A stretch of 23,679 nt of DNA. It comes from Gammaproteobacteria bacterium. GTDB taxonomy: Bacteria > Pseudomonadota > Gammaproteobacteria > GCA-001735895. The stretch spans positions 1-23,679 of the forward strand of contig JAPUFZ010000059.1 of assembly GCA_027293245.1 (NCBI GenBank), read 5' to 3'. This document shows, one piece after another, positions 16,724 to 23,679 of the stretch. Under the pieces are notes generated by a model. It searched no databases and was not told where the DNA came from. It worked only from the letters and a program-made list of their open reading frames with translations. Position numbers and translations under genes: made by a program. Within the stretch, counting starts at the first letter, position 1, and every line of letters begins with the position of its first letter.

Positions 16724-18021
16724 CCAGTTTTGAATGCCAGCCCGGGGGCGTAGTTAACGGCTCAATTCGGGTTCCGGGAGACAAATCGATTTCGCATCGT
16801 TCGATCATACTGTCTTCTATTGCGCAGGGATCCAGCCATATAACGGGTTTTCTTCAGGGCGAAGACAGTCTCAATACCCTGAGAGCATTTCAGGCGATGG
16901 GCGTATCGATCGAACGCGATGAAGATAACATCCTGGTACATGGTGTTGGCCTGCATGGCCTGCAAAAACCCGAGGACGCCCTCGACATGGGCAATTCAGG
17001 AACCGCCATGCGTCTGCTACTTGGCCTGCTCGCCGGTCAGTCTTTCGATACCACACTGTGCGGGGACGAGTCGCTGTCGAAACGGCCAATGAATCGTGTA
17101 ATCCTGCCCTTGCAGGAAATGAATGCGGCAATTGATAGCCAGCCTGGGGGTATGGCGCCGTTACGGGTACATGCCCGGTCGAATTTAAAGGCGATTGATT
17201 ACCGCATGCCGATCGCGTCGGCACAGGTGAAATCATGCCTGTTGCTGGCTGCCTTGTACGCCGATGGTGAAACCACTATCGAAGAGCCTGCGCCCAGTCG
17301 TGACCACACCGAACGCATGTTGCGCAGCTTTGGATGCGAAGTCATCAGTAATGGATCGGAAATAAAAATCAGGGGTGGGCAGACGCTGTATTCTACCGGG
17401 ATGGACATACCCGGCGATATATCGTCGGCGGCCTTTTTCCTGGTAGCAGCCAGTATTGCAACCAATTCGCAAGTGACCTTGCGGCATGTCGGCATTAACC
17501 CGACACGTACCGGCGTTATCCAGATCCTGAATTTAATGGGGGCTGATATCAGCCTGCTCAATCAGCGCGAAATTGGCGGGGAACCCGTCGCCGATATCCT
17601 GGTGCGCAGTTCAAAATTGAAAGGAATTCAAATACCCGAAGCGCTGGTGCCCCTGGCAATTGACGAATTTCCGGTTTTATTTATTGCCGCGGCCTGCGCC
17701 AGCGGTGAGACTATACTAACCGGCGCCGAAGAGCTGAGAGTCAAGGAAAGTGATCGGATCGAGGTAATGGCGGATGGACTAAAGACGCTCGGTATAGAGG
17801 TCGAGCCAAAACCGGACGGCATCATAATACAGGGTGGCTCAATCAATGGAGGTGTAGTGGAATCGCATGGGGATCATCGGGTAGCAATGGCACTTAGTGT
17901 TGCCTCACTGCGTGCTACCGGGGTTATCAGTATCAGGGATAGTGCGAATGTGAACACCTCGTTCCCCGGATTTGTTGAGCTTGCCAGGCAGTCAGGATTA
18001 AATCTGTCCAGTCATGCCTGA
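16720..18021 (+). CDS. aroA: 3-phosphoshikimate 1-carboxyvinyltransferase (EPSP synthase)
   Basis: AroA transfers the enolpyruvyl group of PEP to shikimate-3-phosphate, the sixth step of the shikimate pathway. The 433 residues carry PGDKSISHRS (19-28; Lys22 and Arg27 contact substrates) and GNSGTAMRLL (91-100). They also carry KRPMNRVILPL, DISSAAFFLVAAS, KESDRIEVMADGL and the terminal HGDHRVAMALSVA. Gly94 occupies the position whose Gly-to-Ala replacement gives glyphosate tolerance in CP4-type enzymes, so a glyphosate-sensitive active site is expected, although the overall motif style resembles class II enzymes. It overlaps tyrA by 4 bases and cmk by 8. Confidence 0.97.
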   Translation: MTSFECQPGGVVNGSIRVPGDKSISHRSIILSSIAQGSSHITGFLQGEDSLNTLRAFQAMGVSIERDEDNILVHGVGLHGLQKPEDALDMGNSGTAMRLLLGLLAGQSFDTTLCGDESLSKRPMNRVILPLQEMNAAIDSQPGGMAPLRVHARSNLKAIDYRMPIASAQVKSCLLLAALYADGETTIEEPAPSRDHTERMLRSFGCEVISNGSEIKIRGGQTLYSTGMDIPGDISSAAFFLVAASIATNSQVTLRHVGINPTRTGVIQILNLMGADISLLNQREIGGEPVADILVRSSKLKGIQIPEALVPLAIDEFPVLFIAAACASGETILTGAEELRVKESDRIEVMADGLKTLGIEVEPKPDGIIIQGGSINGGVVESHGDHRVAMALSVASLRATGVISIRDSANVNTSFPGFVELARQSGLNLSSHA

Positions 18022-18697
18022 ATTCGACCCCTATGTGATTGCCATAGACGGTCCCGGTGGCTCCGGCAAGGGATCCCTGGCTTTGGCGGTGGCAAGGACG
18101 CTCGGCTTTCATCTGCTCGACAGCGGAGCTATTTATCGCCTGGCCGCGCTCAGGGCTTTAGGTCTGGGTATAGACTTGAGCAAACAGGCGCGCGTCGTCG
18201 ATGCGCTTGAGAATATGGATATACGCTTTGAGTTTGGCGACGAATTGAGCATACCGTTTCTCGACAATAAGGATGTATCGCACGCGATCAGGCAGGAATC
18301 GACTGGCAATGCGGCTTCGATAATTGCTCAATATCCAGGTGTTCGGAAACAATTACTGGGCCGCCAGCGGGCCTGTTTTCAGCCTCCCGGACTGGTGGCC
18401 GATGGGCGTGATTTGGGCACCGTGGTTTTCCCAACCGCTAAGTTTAAGTTTTTTTTGTATGCTGCGCCCGAAATCAGGGCGTTAAGGCGCTATAAGCAGT
18501 TGAATAGTATGGGTATCTCAGCTAATATCGACGACCTTCAGACAGAAATCGCAGAACGTGACGAACGGGACCGAACCCGGACTGAATCTCCGCTGATTCC
18601 TGCAGCTGATGCTATAATTGTTGATTCGAGCCTGCTCAACCAGATACAGGTGACTAATCTGGTAATGAGCCATATCGAACAGGAAGTAGCTGGATAG
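18014..18697 (+). CDS. cmk: Cytidylate kinase
   Basis: Cmk phosphorylates CMP and dCMP with ATP. The 227-residue protein has a P-loop GPGGSGKGS (13-21, usually GPSGAGKGT), the LDSGAIYR CMP-site motif, VADGRDLGTVVFP (134-146 region) and the lid ERDERDRTRTESPL with the closing AIIVDSS. The start overlaps the aroA stop by 8 bases, and a terminator hairpin follows. The arrangement aroA-cmk-rpsA is conserved in Gammaproteobacteria. An extended -10 sequence inside its last codons may drive rpsA. Confidence 0.96.
   Translation: MPEFDPYVIAIDGPGGSGKGSLALAVARTLGFHLLDSGAIYRLAALRALGLGIDLSKQARVVDALENMDIRFEFGDELSIPFLDNKDVSHAIRQESTGNAASIIAQYPGVRKQLLGRQRACFQPPGLVADGRDLGTVVFPTAKFKFFLYAAPEIRALRRYKQLNSMGISANIDDLQTEIAERDERDRTRTESPLIPAADAIIVDSSLLNQIQVTNLVMSHIEQEVAG
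18610..18618 (+). promoter_or_regulatory. Candidate extended -10 promoter for rpsA inside the 3' end of cmk
   Basis: TGCTATAAT is a perfect match to the extended -10 consensus TGnTATAAT and lies 190 bases before the rpsA ATG. No good -35 is seen, which extended -10 promoters can do without. A match of this quality is expected about once by chance in a window of this size counting both strands, so position is the main support. Confidence 0.4.
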
Positions 18698-18711
18698 GAA
18701 AGCAAACCGGT

Positions 18712-18744
18712 CCTCGTAGACGCACTGTCTACAGGGTTTTTTTT
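18712..18744 (+). terminator. Rho-independent terminator or attenuator between cmk and rpsA
   Basis: A perfect 6-bp stem GTAGAC/GTCTAC encloses a 5-base loop (18716-18732). After one mismatch it extends by CCT/GGG pairing, and eight consecutive T follow (18737-18744). This is a textbook intrinsic terminator just after the cmk stop. It should end the aromatic-operon transcript, or attenuate transcription entering rpsA. Confidence 0.85.
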
Positions 18745-18807
18745 AACTAACCGTAGTAACGATGGCCACTCTGTGCCTTCAATATTACAAACTCTCAGGA
18801 ACATTCC

Positions 18808-20481
18808 ATGTCAGAAAATTTTGCAGAAATGTTTGAGCAAAGCATTACTCAAATGAATATGCGTATCGGTGAAATCATCACCGGCGAAGTTGTCGATATC
18901 AATCGTGATGTCGTGATAGTCAATGCCGGACTTAAATCAGAAGGTGTGATCCCGGTAGAACAGTTTTTTAACGAAAACGGCGAACTCGATGTCAAAATCG
19001 GCGATATAGTCGAGGTAGCGCTGGACTCGTTTGAAGACGGCTATGGCGAGTCGCGCCTGTCGCGTGAAAAAGCCAAACGCGCACGAGCCTGGACCCGACT
19101 CGAAGAAGCTCAGGCAGCCGACGAAATCATTACTGGTCGTTTCACCGGTAAGGTCAAGGGTGGTTTTACAGTGGATATTGGTGAAATCCGTGCATTCCTT
19201 CCGGGGTCACTGGTTGATGTACGCCCGGTCCGTGATACGGCTTACCTCGAGGAAAAAGAACTCGAATTCAAGATCATTAAGCTGGATCAAAAACGCAACA
19301 ATGTGGTCGTATCACGCCGTGCCGTAGTTGAAAAAGAATTTAGCGAAGAACGCGAAAAACTGCTCGATTCTCTGAAAGAAGGTGAGCGCATAAAGGGTAT
19401 AGTCAAAAACCTGACCGATTATGGCGCGTTCCTCGACCTGGGTGGAATAGACGGGTTACTGCATATCACCGATATGGCCTGGAAGCGCGTCAAGCATCCT
19501 TCCGAAGTAGTTGAAATCGGCCAGGAAATTGACGTTGTGGTATTGAAGTTTGACCGTGAAAAGAATCGTGTATCGCTGGGTCTGAAGCAGATGGGCGATG
19601 ATCCCTGGTCTAATATTATTCGCCGTTATCCGGAAGGGCAGAAACTTTTTGGGCATGTCAGCAATATCACCGACTATGGCTGCTTCGTTGAAATTGAAGA
19701 TGGTGTCGAGGGGCTGGTTCACGTATCTGAAATGGACTGGACTAACAAGAATGTTAATCCGAATAAGGTTGTTACCCTGGGTGATGAAGTCGAAGTGGTT
19801 ATTCTCGAAATTGACGAAGAACGTCGTCGTATCTCGCTTGGCATGAAACAATGCAAGCCAAACCCATGGGATGAGTTCGGTAGCACCAGTAACAAGGGCG
19901 ATATTATTGCCGGTAAGATCAAATCGATTACCGATTTCGGCATTTTTATTGGCCTTGAAGGCAATATCGATGGTTTGATCCACCTGACCGATCTTTCCTG
20001 GAACAAGCCCGGCGAAGAAGCAGTGCGCGATTATCAAAAAGGGCAGGAGCTGGAAGCGATGGTTCTCTCGATTGATCCTGAGCGTGAGCGCATATCACTC
20101 GGCATTAAACAAATCGAGAAGGATCCGTTCGCCAGTTTTATCGCGGAAAATCCAAAAGGCAGTATAGTTTCCGGTAGCGTAATCTCGGTTGATGCAAAGG
20201 CGGCAATTGTCGATCTTGGTGACGGCATTGAAGGCGTGCTGCGGGCCTCCGAAATGGCCAATGACCGGGTAGAGGATGCGCGTTCATTTCTGAATGAGGG
20301 CGATCAGATTGAGTCAAAGATTACCGGTATGGATCGAAAAAGTCGTAGCGTGTACCTGTCTATCAAGGCGAAAGATTCAGACGAAGAACAGGAAGCTTTG
20401 AAGGATTACTCAACGAGTAACGACTCGGGTTCCGGGACCACCAGCTTTGGTGATTTACTAAAAGAAAAAATGGATTCATAG
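18808..20481 (+). CDS. rpsA: 30S ribosomal protein S1
   Basis: S1 binds mRNA and helps the 30S subunit load structured or SD-poor messages. The 557 residues equal the E. coli length and contain six S1 OB-fold repeats, starting near residues 20, 105, 190, 277, 364 and 450. The first two, divergent repeats bind the ribosome. The later ones share the pattern G-x-V-x-x-I-T-D-F/Y-G-x-F, then D/E-G-L-x-H-x-S/T-D/E-M/L and RISLG. AGGA lies 7 bases before the ATG. The 63-base leader after the terminator holds no clear promoter. Several genes in this window lack a good SD (rnhB, lpxB, gyrA, pheA), which fits reliance on S1. Confidence 0.98.
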   Translation: MSENFAEMFEQSITQMNMRIGEIITGEVVDINRDVVIVNAGLKSEGVIPVEQFFNENGELDVKIGDIVEVALDSFEDGYGESRLSREKAKRARAWTRLEEAQAADEIITGRFTGKVKGGFTVDIGEIRAFLPGSLVDVRPVRDTAYLEEKELEFKIIKLDQKRNNVVVSRRAVVEKEFSEEREKLLDSLKEGERIKGIVKNLTDYGAFLDLGGIDGLLHITDMAWKRVKHPSEVVEIGQEIDVVVLKFDREKNRVSLGLKQMGDDPWSNIIRRYPEGQKLFGHVSNITDYGCFVEIEDGVEGLVHVSEMDWTNKNVNPNKVVTLGDEVEVVILEIDEERRRISLGMKQCKPNPWDEFGSTSNKGDIIAGKIKSITDFGIFIGLEGNIDGLIHLTDLSWNKPGEEAVRDYQKGQELEAMVLSIDPERERISLGIKQIEKDPFASFIAENPKGSIVSGSVISVDAKAAIVDLGDGIEGVLRASEMANDRVEDARSFLNEGDQIESKITGMDRKSRSVYLSIKAKDSDEEQEALKDYSTSNDSGSGTTSFGDLLKEKMDS

Positions 20482-20491
20482 AATCTGCTAT

Positions 20492-20525
20492 CATTGGCGG
20501 GGAGGCGCGGGCTTCTCCGCCGATG
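20492..20525 (+). terminator. Strong hairpin between rpsA and ihfB
   Basis: An uninterrupted 14-bp stem, counting three G-U pairs, joins 20492-20505 to 20512-20525 around a 6-base loop, starting 11 bases after the rpsA stop. The tract after it (GTTGTTAATT) is only mildly T-rich. It may be a partial terminator or an RNA-stabilising 3' end that sets a lower ihfB level relative to rpsA. Confidence 0.55.
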
Positions 20526-20527
20526 GT

Positions 20528-20550
20528 TGTTAATTGTGGGCTGTTAATTG
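20528..20550. repeat. Short direct repeat TGTTAATTG before ihfB
   Basis: TGTTAATTG occurs at 20528-20536 and 20542-20550, a 14-base period, between the rpsA hairpin and the ihfB ATG. It may be a small slippage duplication; no function is implied. Confidence 0.5.
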
Positions 20551-20559
20551 GGCGTCAAG

Positions 20560-20871
20560 ATGAAAGAACAAGAATATGTACCTTCATTGACCAAGTCGGA
20601 TCTGATCGACAACTTGGCTAGAAACCAGGGGCACCTGGCGTATAAAGATGTCGAACTGGCGGTTAAGAGTTTGATAGAAAAAATGAGCAGTGCGTTATCT
20701 AAAGGGGACAGAATAGAAATCAGGGGGTTTGGCAGCTTTAGTCTGCATTATCGACCGCCGCGCATCGGCAGGAATCCCAAGTCTGGAGACAAGGTCAATC
20801 TGCCGGGTAAATATGTCCCACATTTCAAACCAGGCAAAGAATTGCGAGATCGCGCGAATAATCAGAAATAG
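20560..20871 (+). CDS. ihfB: Integration host factor beta subunit
   Basis: IHF-beta pairs with IHF-alpha to bend DNA sharply in transcription, replication and recombination. The 103-residue HU/IHF-fold protein has [14 protein letters not shown], the [17 protein letters not shown] core and the DNA-intercalating arm tip RNPKSGDKV. It ends with [17 protein letters not shown], all diagnostic of IHF-beta. From the ATG it has about nine residues (MKEQEYVPS) before the usual start of the family. A TTG at the LTKSD leucine would match family length, but it has no ribosome binding site. A TTG at 20548 in the same frame is less likely than the ATG chosen. Confidence 0.94.
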   Translation: MKEQEYVPSLTKSDLIDNLARNQGHLAYKDVELAVKSLIEKMSSALSKGDRIEIRGFGSFSLHYRPPRIGRNPKSGDKVNLPGKYVPHFKPGKELRDRANNQK

Positions 20872-20925
20872 ATTTCCGACTCACGATTCGTCAACGCATA
20901 TAACCATCATTCTATATATGTAGTC

Positions 20926-22092
20926 TTGTTGAAAATTACAGTGGATATCTGGCTATTCTCATTGGTTCTCGTGGCCATATTAATCGGATGGATTATCGGC
21001 CGCTGGAAACCATTCACAAAGAAACCTTCCAGCAATAGTGCGGTTAGCTATTCCGAGTCCTATATCAAAGGACTCAATTATCTGCTTTCAGATGACTCGC
21101 ATAAAGCGGTCGAGATATTTTCCGAGCTCATCAAGGTCGATACTGAAACCATCGAAGTACATATTGCGCTGGGTAATTTATATCGCTCGAAAGGAGAGGT
21201 TGATCGAGCCATCAAGGTCCATCAAAATTTGCTGGCGCGGCCAAATTTAGATAAAAGTCAGAGGAATATGGCGATTGCGGCACTCGCCAACGATTACCTG
21301 AAAGGTGGACTGCTCGACCGTGCCGAGAAACTGTACAAGGAATTGATTCAGCTCGAACCGGGTGACCTGGTCGCATACCGCAATCTGTTAGATCTTTATA
21401 TTACCGAAAAATCATGGCATGAAGCAGCGCAATGTGCTCAGATTTTACATGAGCTTGGCGATAGGGATGCGGTTTTAATTTTGAGCCAGTGCTATTGTGA
21501 AATAGCTGATGTCGCAATTACTAGTGGCAACAACAAGCTGGTGCGAGAGAGCCTGGAAAAGGCCCTCAATGCCGATCAAACCTGTGTACGGGCCGGTTTG
21601 CTTTTGATCAAACATTACATGGGTACCAATAACACGGCTGCGGCGAAGAAAATTTTTCATCGTTTGATCAAGCATAACCCGGAGTATATGGATTTATATA
21701 TCACGCCCGCCAGAGAAATATATTTACAGGCAAATGAAACCAGGGGATTTCAAAAATTCCTGCAAAATCAATATCAAAAACAACCGTCTAATCGTCTTGC
21801 TATTGCCTTAATCGAACATTACGCTAGCGTCAACCAGATCGAAAAGGCGCGCCAGTTTTTGTCCGAGGTGCTCGATAAATCACCATCCTTCGAGGCCTAT
21901 GAATTCGCGCTGCGTTTTCTAAAATCAGACCCGGCCCATTTATCTGATACCTGGAGTGGGTTGTCATCGTTCCTGAAATCTATGCAAAATAAAAAGATTG
22001 AGTTCATTTGCTCACAATGCGGATACGAGAGTCACGCGATACAGTGGAATTGTCCGAGCTGTAGACACTGGTCTTCGATGAAACCCGTATAG
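20926..22092 (+). CDS. lapB: Lipopolysaccharide assembly protein LapB (YciM)
   Basis: LapB is an inner-membrane TPR protein that works with FtsH to control LpxC turnover and so the rate of lipid A synthesis. The 388-residue product (389 in E. coli) has one N-terminal membrane helix (about residues 8-27) followed by the GRWKP junction. A long series of TPR-like helical hairpins follows (for example ALGNLYRSKGEVDRAIKVH). A C-terminal rubredoxin-like zinc or iron knuckle has Cys362, Cys365, Cys376 and Cys379. The track start is TTG; a second TTG follows at once, and a GTG at 20941 would still leave the helix intact. No good SD is seen, so the start is uncertain. lapA, which often precedes lapB, is missing; pyrF follows. 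Confidence 0.92.
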   Translation: MLKITVDIWLFSLVLVAILIGWIIGRWKPFTKKPSSNSAVSYSESYIKGLNYLLSDDSHKAVEIFSELIKVDTETIEVHIALGNLYRSKGEVDRAIKVHQNLLARPNLDKSQRNMAIAALANDYLKGGLLDRAEKLYKELIQLEPGDLVAYRNLLDLYITEKSWHEAAQCAQILHELGDRDAVLILSQCYCEIADVAITSGNNKLVRESLEKALNADQTCVRAGLLLIKHYMGTNNTAAAKKIFHRLIKHNPEYMDLYITPAREIYLQANETRGFQKFLQNQYQKQPSNRLAIALIEHYASVNQIEKARQFLSEVLDKSPSFEAYEFALRFLKSDPAHLSDTWSGLSSFLKSMQNKKIEFICSQCGYESHAIQWNCPSCRHWSSMKPV

Positions 22093-22142
22093 CGGCCAGT
22101 GTTGCGGACTCGATCAATAAATAATGAGGATCCTGTAAAATC

Positions 22143-22859
22143 GTGGCTCAAACAGACCCCCGGGTAATTGTCGCGTTGGACTATGCTGAGGCCAGGCAGG
22201 CATTGGCATTCGTTGAGAAAACTGGTCCTGGTTTATGCAAACTCAAGGTTGGCAAGCAACTGTTTACCCGGGCTGGACCACAATTCGTAGAGGCGCTGGT
22301 GGCGAAGGGCTACGATGTGTTTCTCGATCTTAAGTTTCATGATATTCCAAACACGGTAAAGAAAGCGGTATACGCTGCTGGCCAGCTGGGTGTCTGGATG
22401 GTCAATGTGCATGCTCAGGGTGGCCGCTCGATGTTATTGGCGGCGCGCGAGGGCATAGATATGATCGGTGTTAACCGACCCTACCTGATTGCGGTTACGC
22501 TGTTAACCAGTATCTCAAAATCGGACCTGCAGCAAATGGGCATAGATCAGGAAACTGGCGTATTCGTTGAACGACTGGCGCGGCTGGCTATAGATTCCGG
22601 GCTTGACGGTCTGGTGTGTTCTGCCCAGGAAGCAAAAGGCCTGCGCCAGGTGCTGGGTAAAACACCGCTGTTGGTATCACCAGGCATTCGGCCCGCGGGT
22701 TCGAGCAGCGATGATCAGCAACGTATTTCAACACCGCAACAGGCAATTGCCGACGGCTCAAGCTATCTGGTAATCGGCCGTCCGATCACGCAGCATGCTA
22801 ATCCGGCTGAGGCACTCGCCGAGATTAACGCTTCGATTTCGAATTTAGCAGGTGTCTAA
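22143..22859 (+). CDS. pyrF: Orotidine 5'-phosphate decarboxylase
   Basis: PyrF decarboxylates OMP to UMP, the last step of de novo pyrimidine synthesis. The 238-residue TIM-barrel protein contains VIVALDY (Asp13), LKVGKQLF (Lys35), the catalytic DLKFHDIPNT (Asp62, Lys64, Asp67), WMVNVHAQGG, GLDGLVCSAQEA and the phosphate-binding VSPGIRP and VIGRPIT. It begins with GTG; GAGGA lies about 12 bases upstream, rather far. No ATG gives a better start. The lapB-pyrF pair matches E. coli yciM-pyrF. Confidence 0.97.
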   Translation: MAQTDPRVIVALDYAEARQALAFVEKTGPGLCKLKVGKQLFTRAGPQFVEALVAKGYDVFLDLKFHDIPNTVKKAVYAAGQLGVWMVNVHAQGGRSMLLAAREGIDMIGVNRPYLIAVTLLTSISKSDLQQMGIDQETGVFVERLARLAIDSGLDGLVCSAQEAKGLRQVLGKTPLLVSPGIRPAGSSSDDQQRISTPQQAIADGSSYLVIGRPITQHANPAEALAEINASISNLAGV

Positions 22860-22937
22860 ATCTAGATGACTGCTTGATGACAGTTACTCCCCGAGTCGTT
22901 ACACTATCCTTAGTTTCTAACGCTCTTAAAGATAATA

Positions 22938-23679
22938 ATGGATCCAAATTTTCTCGATTTCGAACAACCTATCGCCGAACTCCAGGCCAAGATCTCTGAG
23001 CTTCGATATGTCACAGACGACTCGGAAATCAATATCTCCGAAGAGATTGCCACGCTGGAGAAAAAGGCCGAGAATTTGACCTCGGCCATTTTTTCCAGAC
23101 TTTCTCCCTGGCAGATTTCACAACTGTCACGACACCCGAACCGGCCTTATGCACTGGATTATATCGATCGGATTTTTACCGATTTTGAGCATTTACATGG
23201 CGATCGAGTGCATTCAAATGACCATCCTATCATCGGTGGAATAGGTCGGCTGAATGGCAAACCGGTGATGGTAATCGGGCAACAAAAGGGACGTGACACG
23301 AAAGAAAAGATTAAGAGAAATTTTGGCATGGCACGACCCGAAGGTTACCGAAAGGCATTGCGCCTGATGAAATTGGCTGAAAAATTCAAAATGCCGTTGA
23401 TTACAATGGTTGATACCCCCGGCGCTTATCCGGGAATCGGAGCGGAAGAGCGTGGTCAAAGTGAAGCCATAGCGCGTAATTTATATGTATTAGGGGACCT
23501 TAAGACCCCGGTGATTTGCACCATTATCGGTGAAGGTGGTTCCGGGGGAGCGCTCGCAATCTGTATCGGGGATCGAATCGATATGCTCCAATATTCGACC
23601 TATTCGGTTATTTCACCCGAGGGTTGTGCGTCCATTCTGTGGAAGAGCGCCGGTAAGGCTCCCCAGGCCGCCGAGGCAA
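22938..23679 (+). CDS. accA: Acetyl-CoA carboxylase carboxyltransferase alpha subunit (3' end cut by window edge)
   Basis: AccA with AccD forms the carboxyltransferase that makes malonyl-CoA, the first committed step of fatty acid synthesis. From the ATG at 22938, 247 codons are open to the window edge, of about 318 expected. The start [15 protein letters not shown] and the helix-rich first 90 residues match the family. They are followed by [37 protein letters not shown], the [16 protein letters not shown] block, [11 protein letters not shown] and [16 protein letters not shown] lies upstream of the ATG. In many relatives accA directly follows dnaE; here about 16 kb separates them. The 78-base gap after pyrF shows no clear promoter. 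Confidence 0.97.
   Translation, partial: MDPNFLDFEQPIAELQAKISELRYVTDDSEINISEEIATLEKKAENLTSAIFSRLSPWQISQLSRHPNRPYALDYIDRIFTDFEHLHGDRVHSNDHPIIGGIGRLNGKPVMVIGQQKGRDTKEKIKRNFGMARPEGYRKALRLMKLAEKFKMPLITMVDTPGAYPGIGAEERGQSEAIARNLYVLGDLKTPVICTIIGEGGSGGALAICIGDRIDMLQYSTYSVISPEGCASILWKSAGKAPQAAEA

Noticed and set aside
19456-20037. Minus-strand frame of 193 codons inside rpsA
   Set aside because: It is antisense to conserved S1 repeats and reflects the codon pattern of rpsA.
1-23679. Mobile elements, CRISPR arrays, prophage genes, tRNA or rRNA genes
   Set aside because: None seen: no transposase, integrase or Cas motifs, no spaced repeat arrays, and no tRNA-like cloverleaf noticed in the short intergenic gaps.

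Overview
The window carries a dense, housekeeping-type segment of a gammaproteobacterial chromosome of moderate GC content. It does not look like a plasmid, phage or genomic island. The assignment rests on recognisable gammaproteobacterial orthologues and gene order: rnhB-dnaE, mtaD-ubiG-mupP-yciK, gyrA-pheA-hisC-tyrA-aroA-cmk-rpsA-ihfB, lapB-pyrF and accA. The order resembles the Pseudomonas gyrA/rpsA region, but serC is absent between gyrA and pheA, and tyrA and aroA are separate genes rather than fused. I cannot name a genus. I see no tRNA, rRNA, CRISPR array, insertion sequence or attachment site.

Layout. (1) Positions 1-2247, minus strand: lpxB (lipid A disaccharide synthase), followed 10 bases downstream by a 3'-truncated SABATH-family carboxyl methyltransferase, which is the most unexpected gene here. 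(2) 2248-2522: divergent intergenic region. (3) 2523-6594, plus strand: rnhB and dnaE, overlapping by 8 bases. (4) 6640-10700, minus strand: a compact run transcribed as mtaD, ubiG, mupP, yciK, then a small two-helix membrane protein of unknown function. (5) 10701-10921: divergent region with a likely gyrA promoter. (6) 10922-22859, plus strand: gyrA, then pheA-hisC-tyrA-aroA-cmk (aromatic and histidine biosynthesis plus CMP kinase, several stop/start overlaps), a strong terminator hairpin, rpsA, ihfB, lapB and pyrF. (7) From 22938: accA, running off the right edge. No gene-free stretch exceeds 300 bases.

How the genes work together. Chorismate and aromatic supply is handled by aroA, pheA, tyrA and hisC. 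Replication and topology involve dnaE, rnhB and gyrA. Translation and nucleoid structure involve rpsA and ihfB. Envelope synthesis and recycling involve lpxB, lapB, mupP and accA. Nucleotide and one-carbon salvage involve cmk, pyrF and mtaD, and ubiquinone synthesis involves ubiG.

Main oddities. The plant-type SABATH methyltransferase is coupled to lpxB. A single in-frame TGA interrupts an otherwise full-length pheA. A 28-bp tandem duplication sits exactly on the hisC/tyrA stop/start junction and has created an 11-codon mini-ORF. A 13-bp unit occurs three times at the 3' end of mtaD. A possible promoter-plus-terminator leader precedes rpsA. The usually adjacent dnaE and accA are separated by about 16 kb. 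All functional calls come from reading translated motifs; no database search was run.
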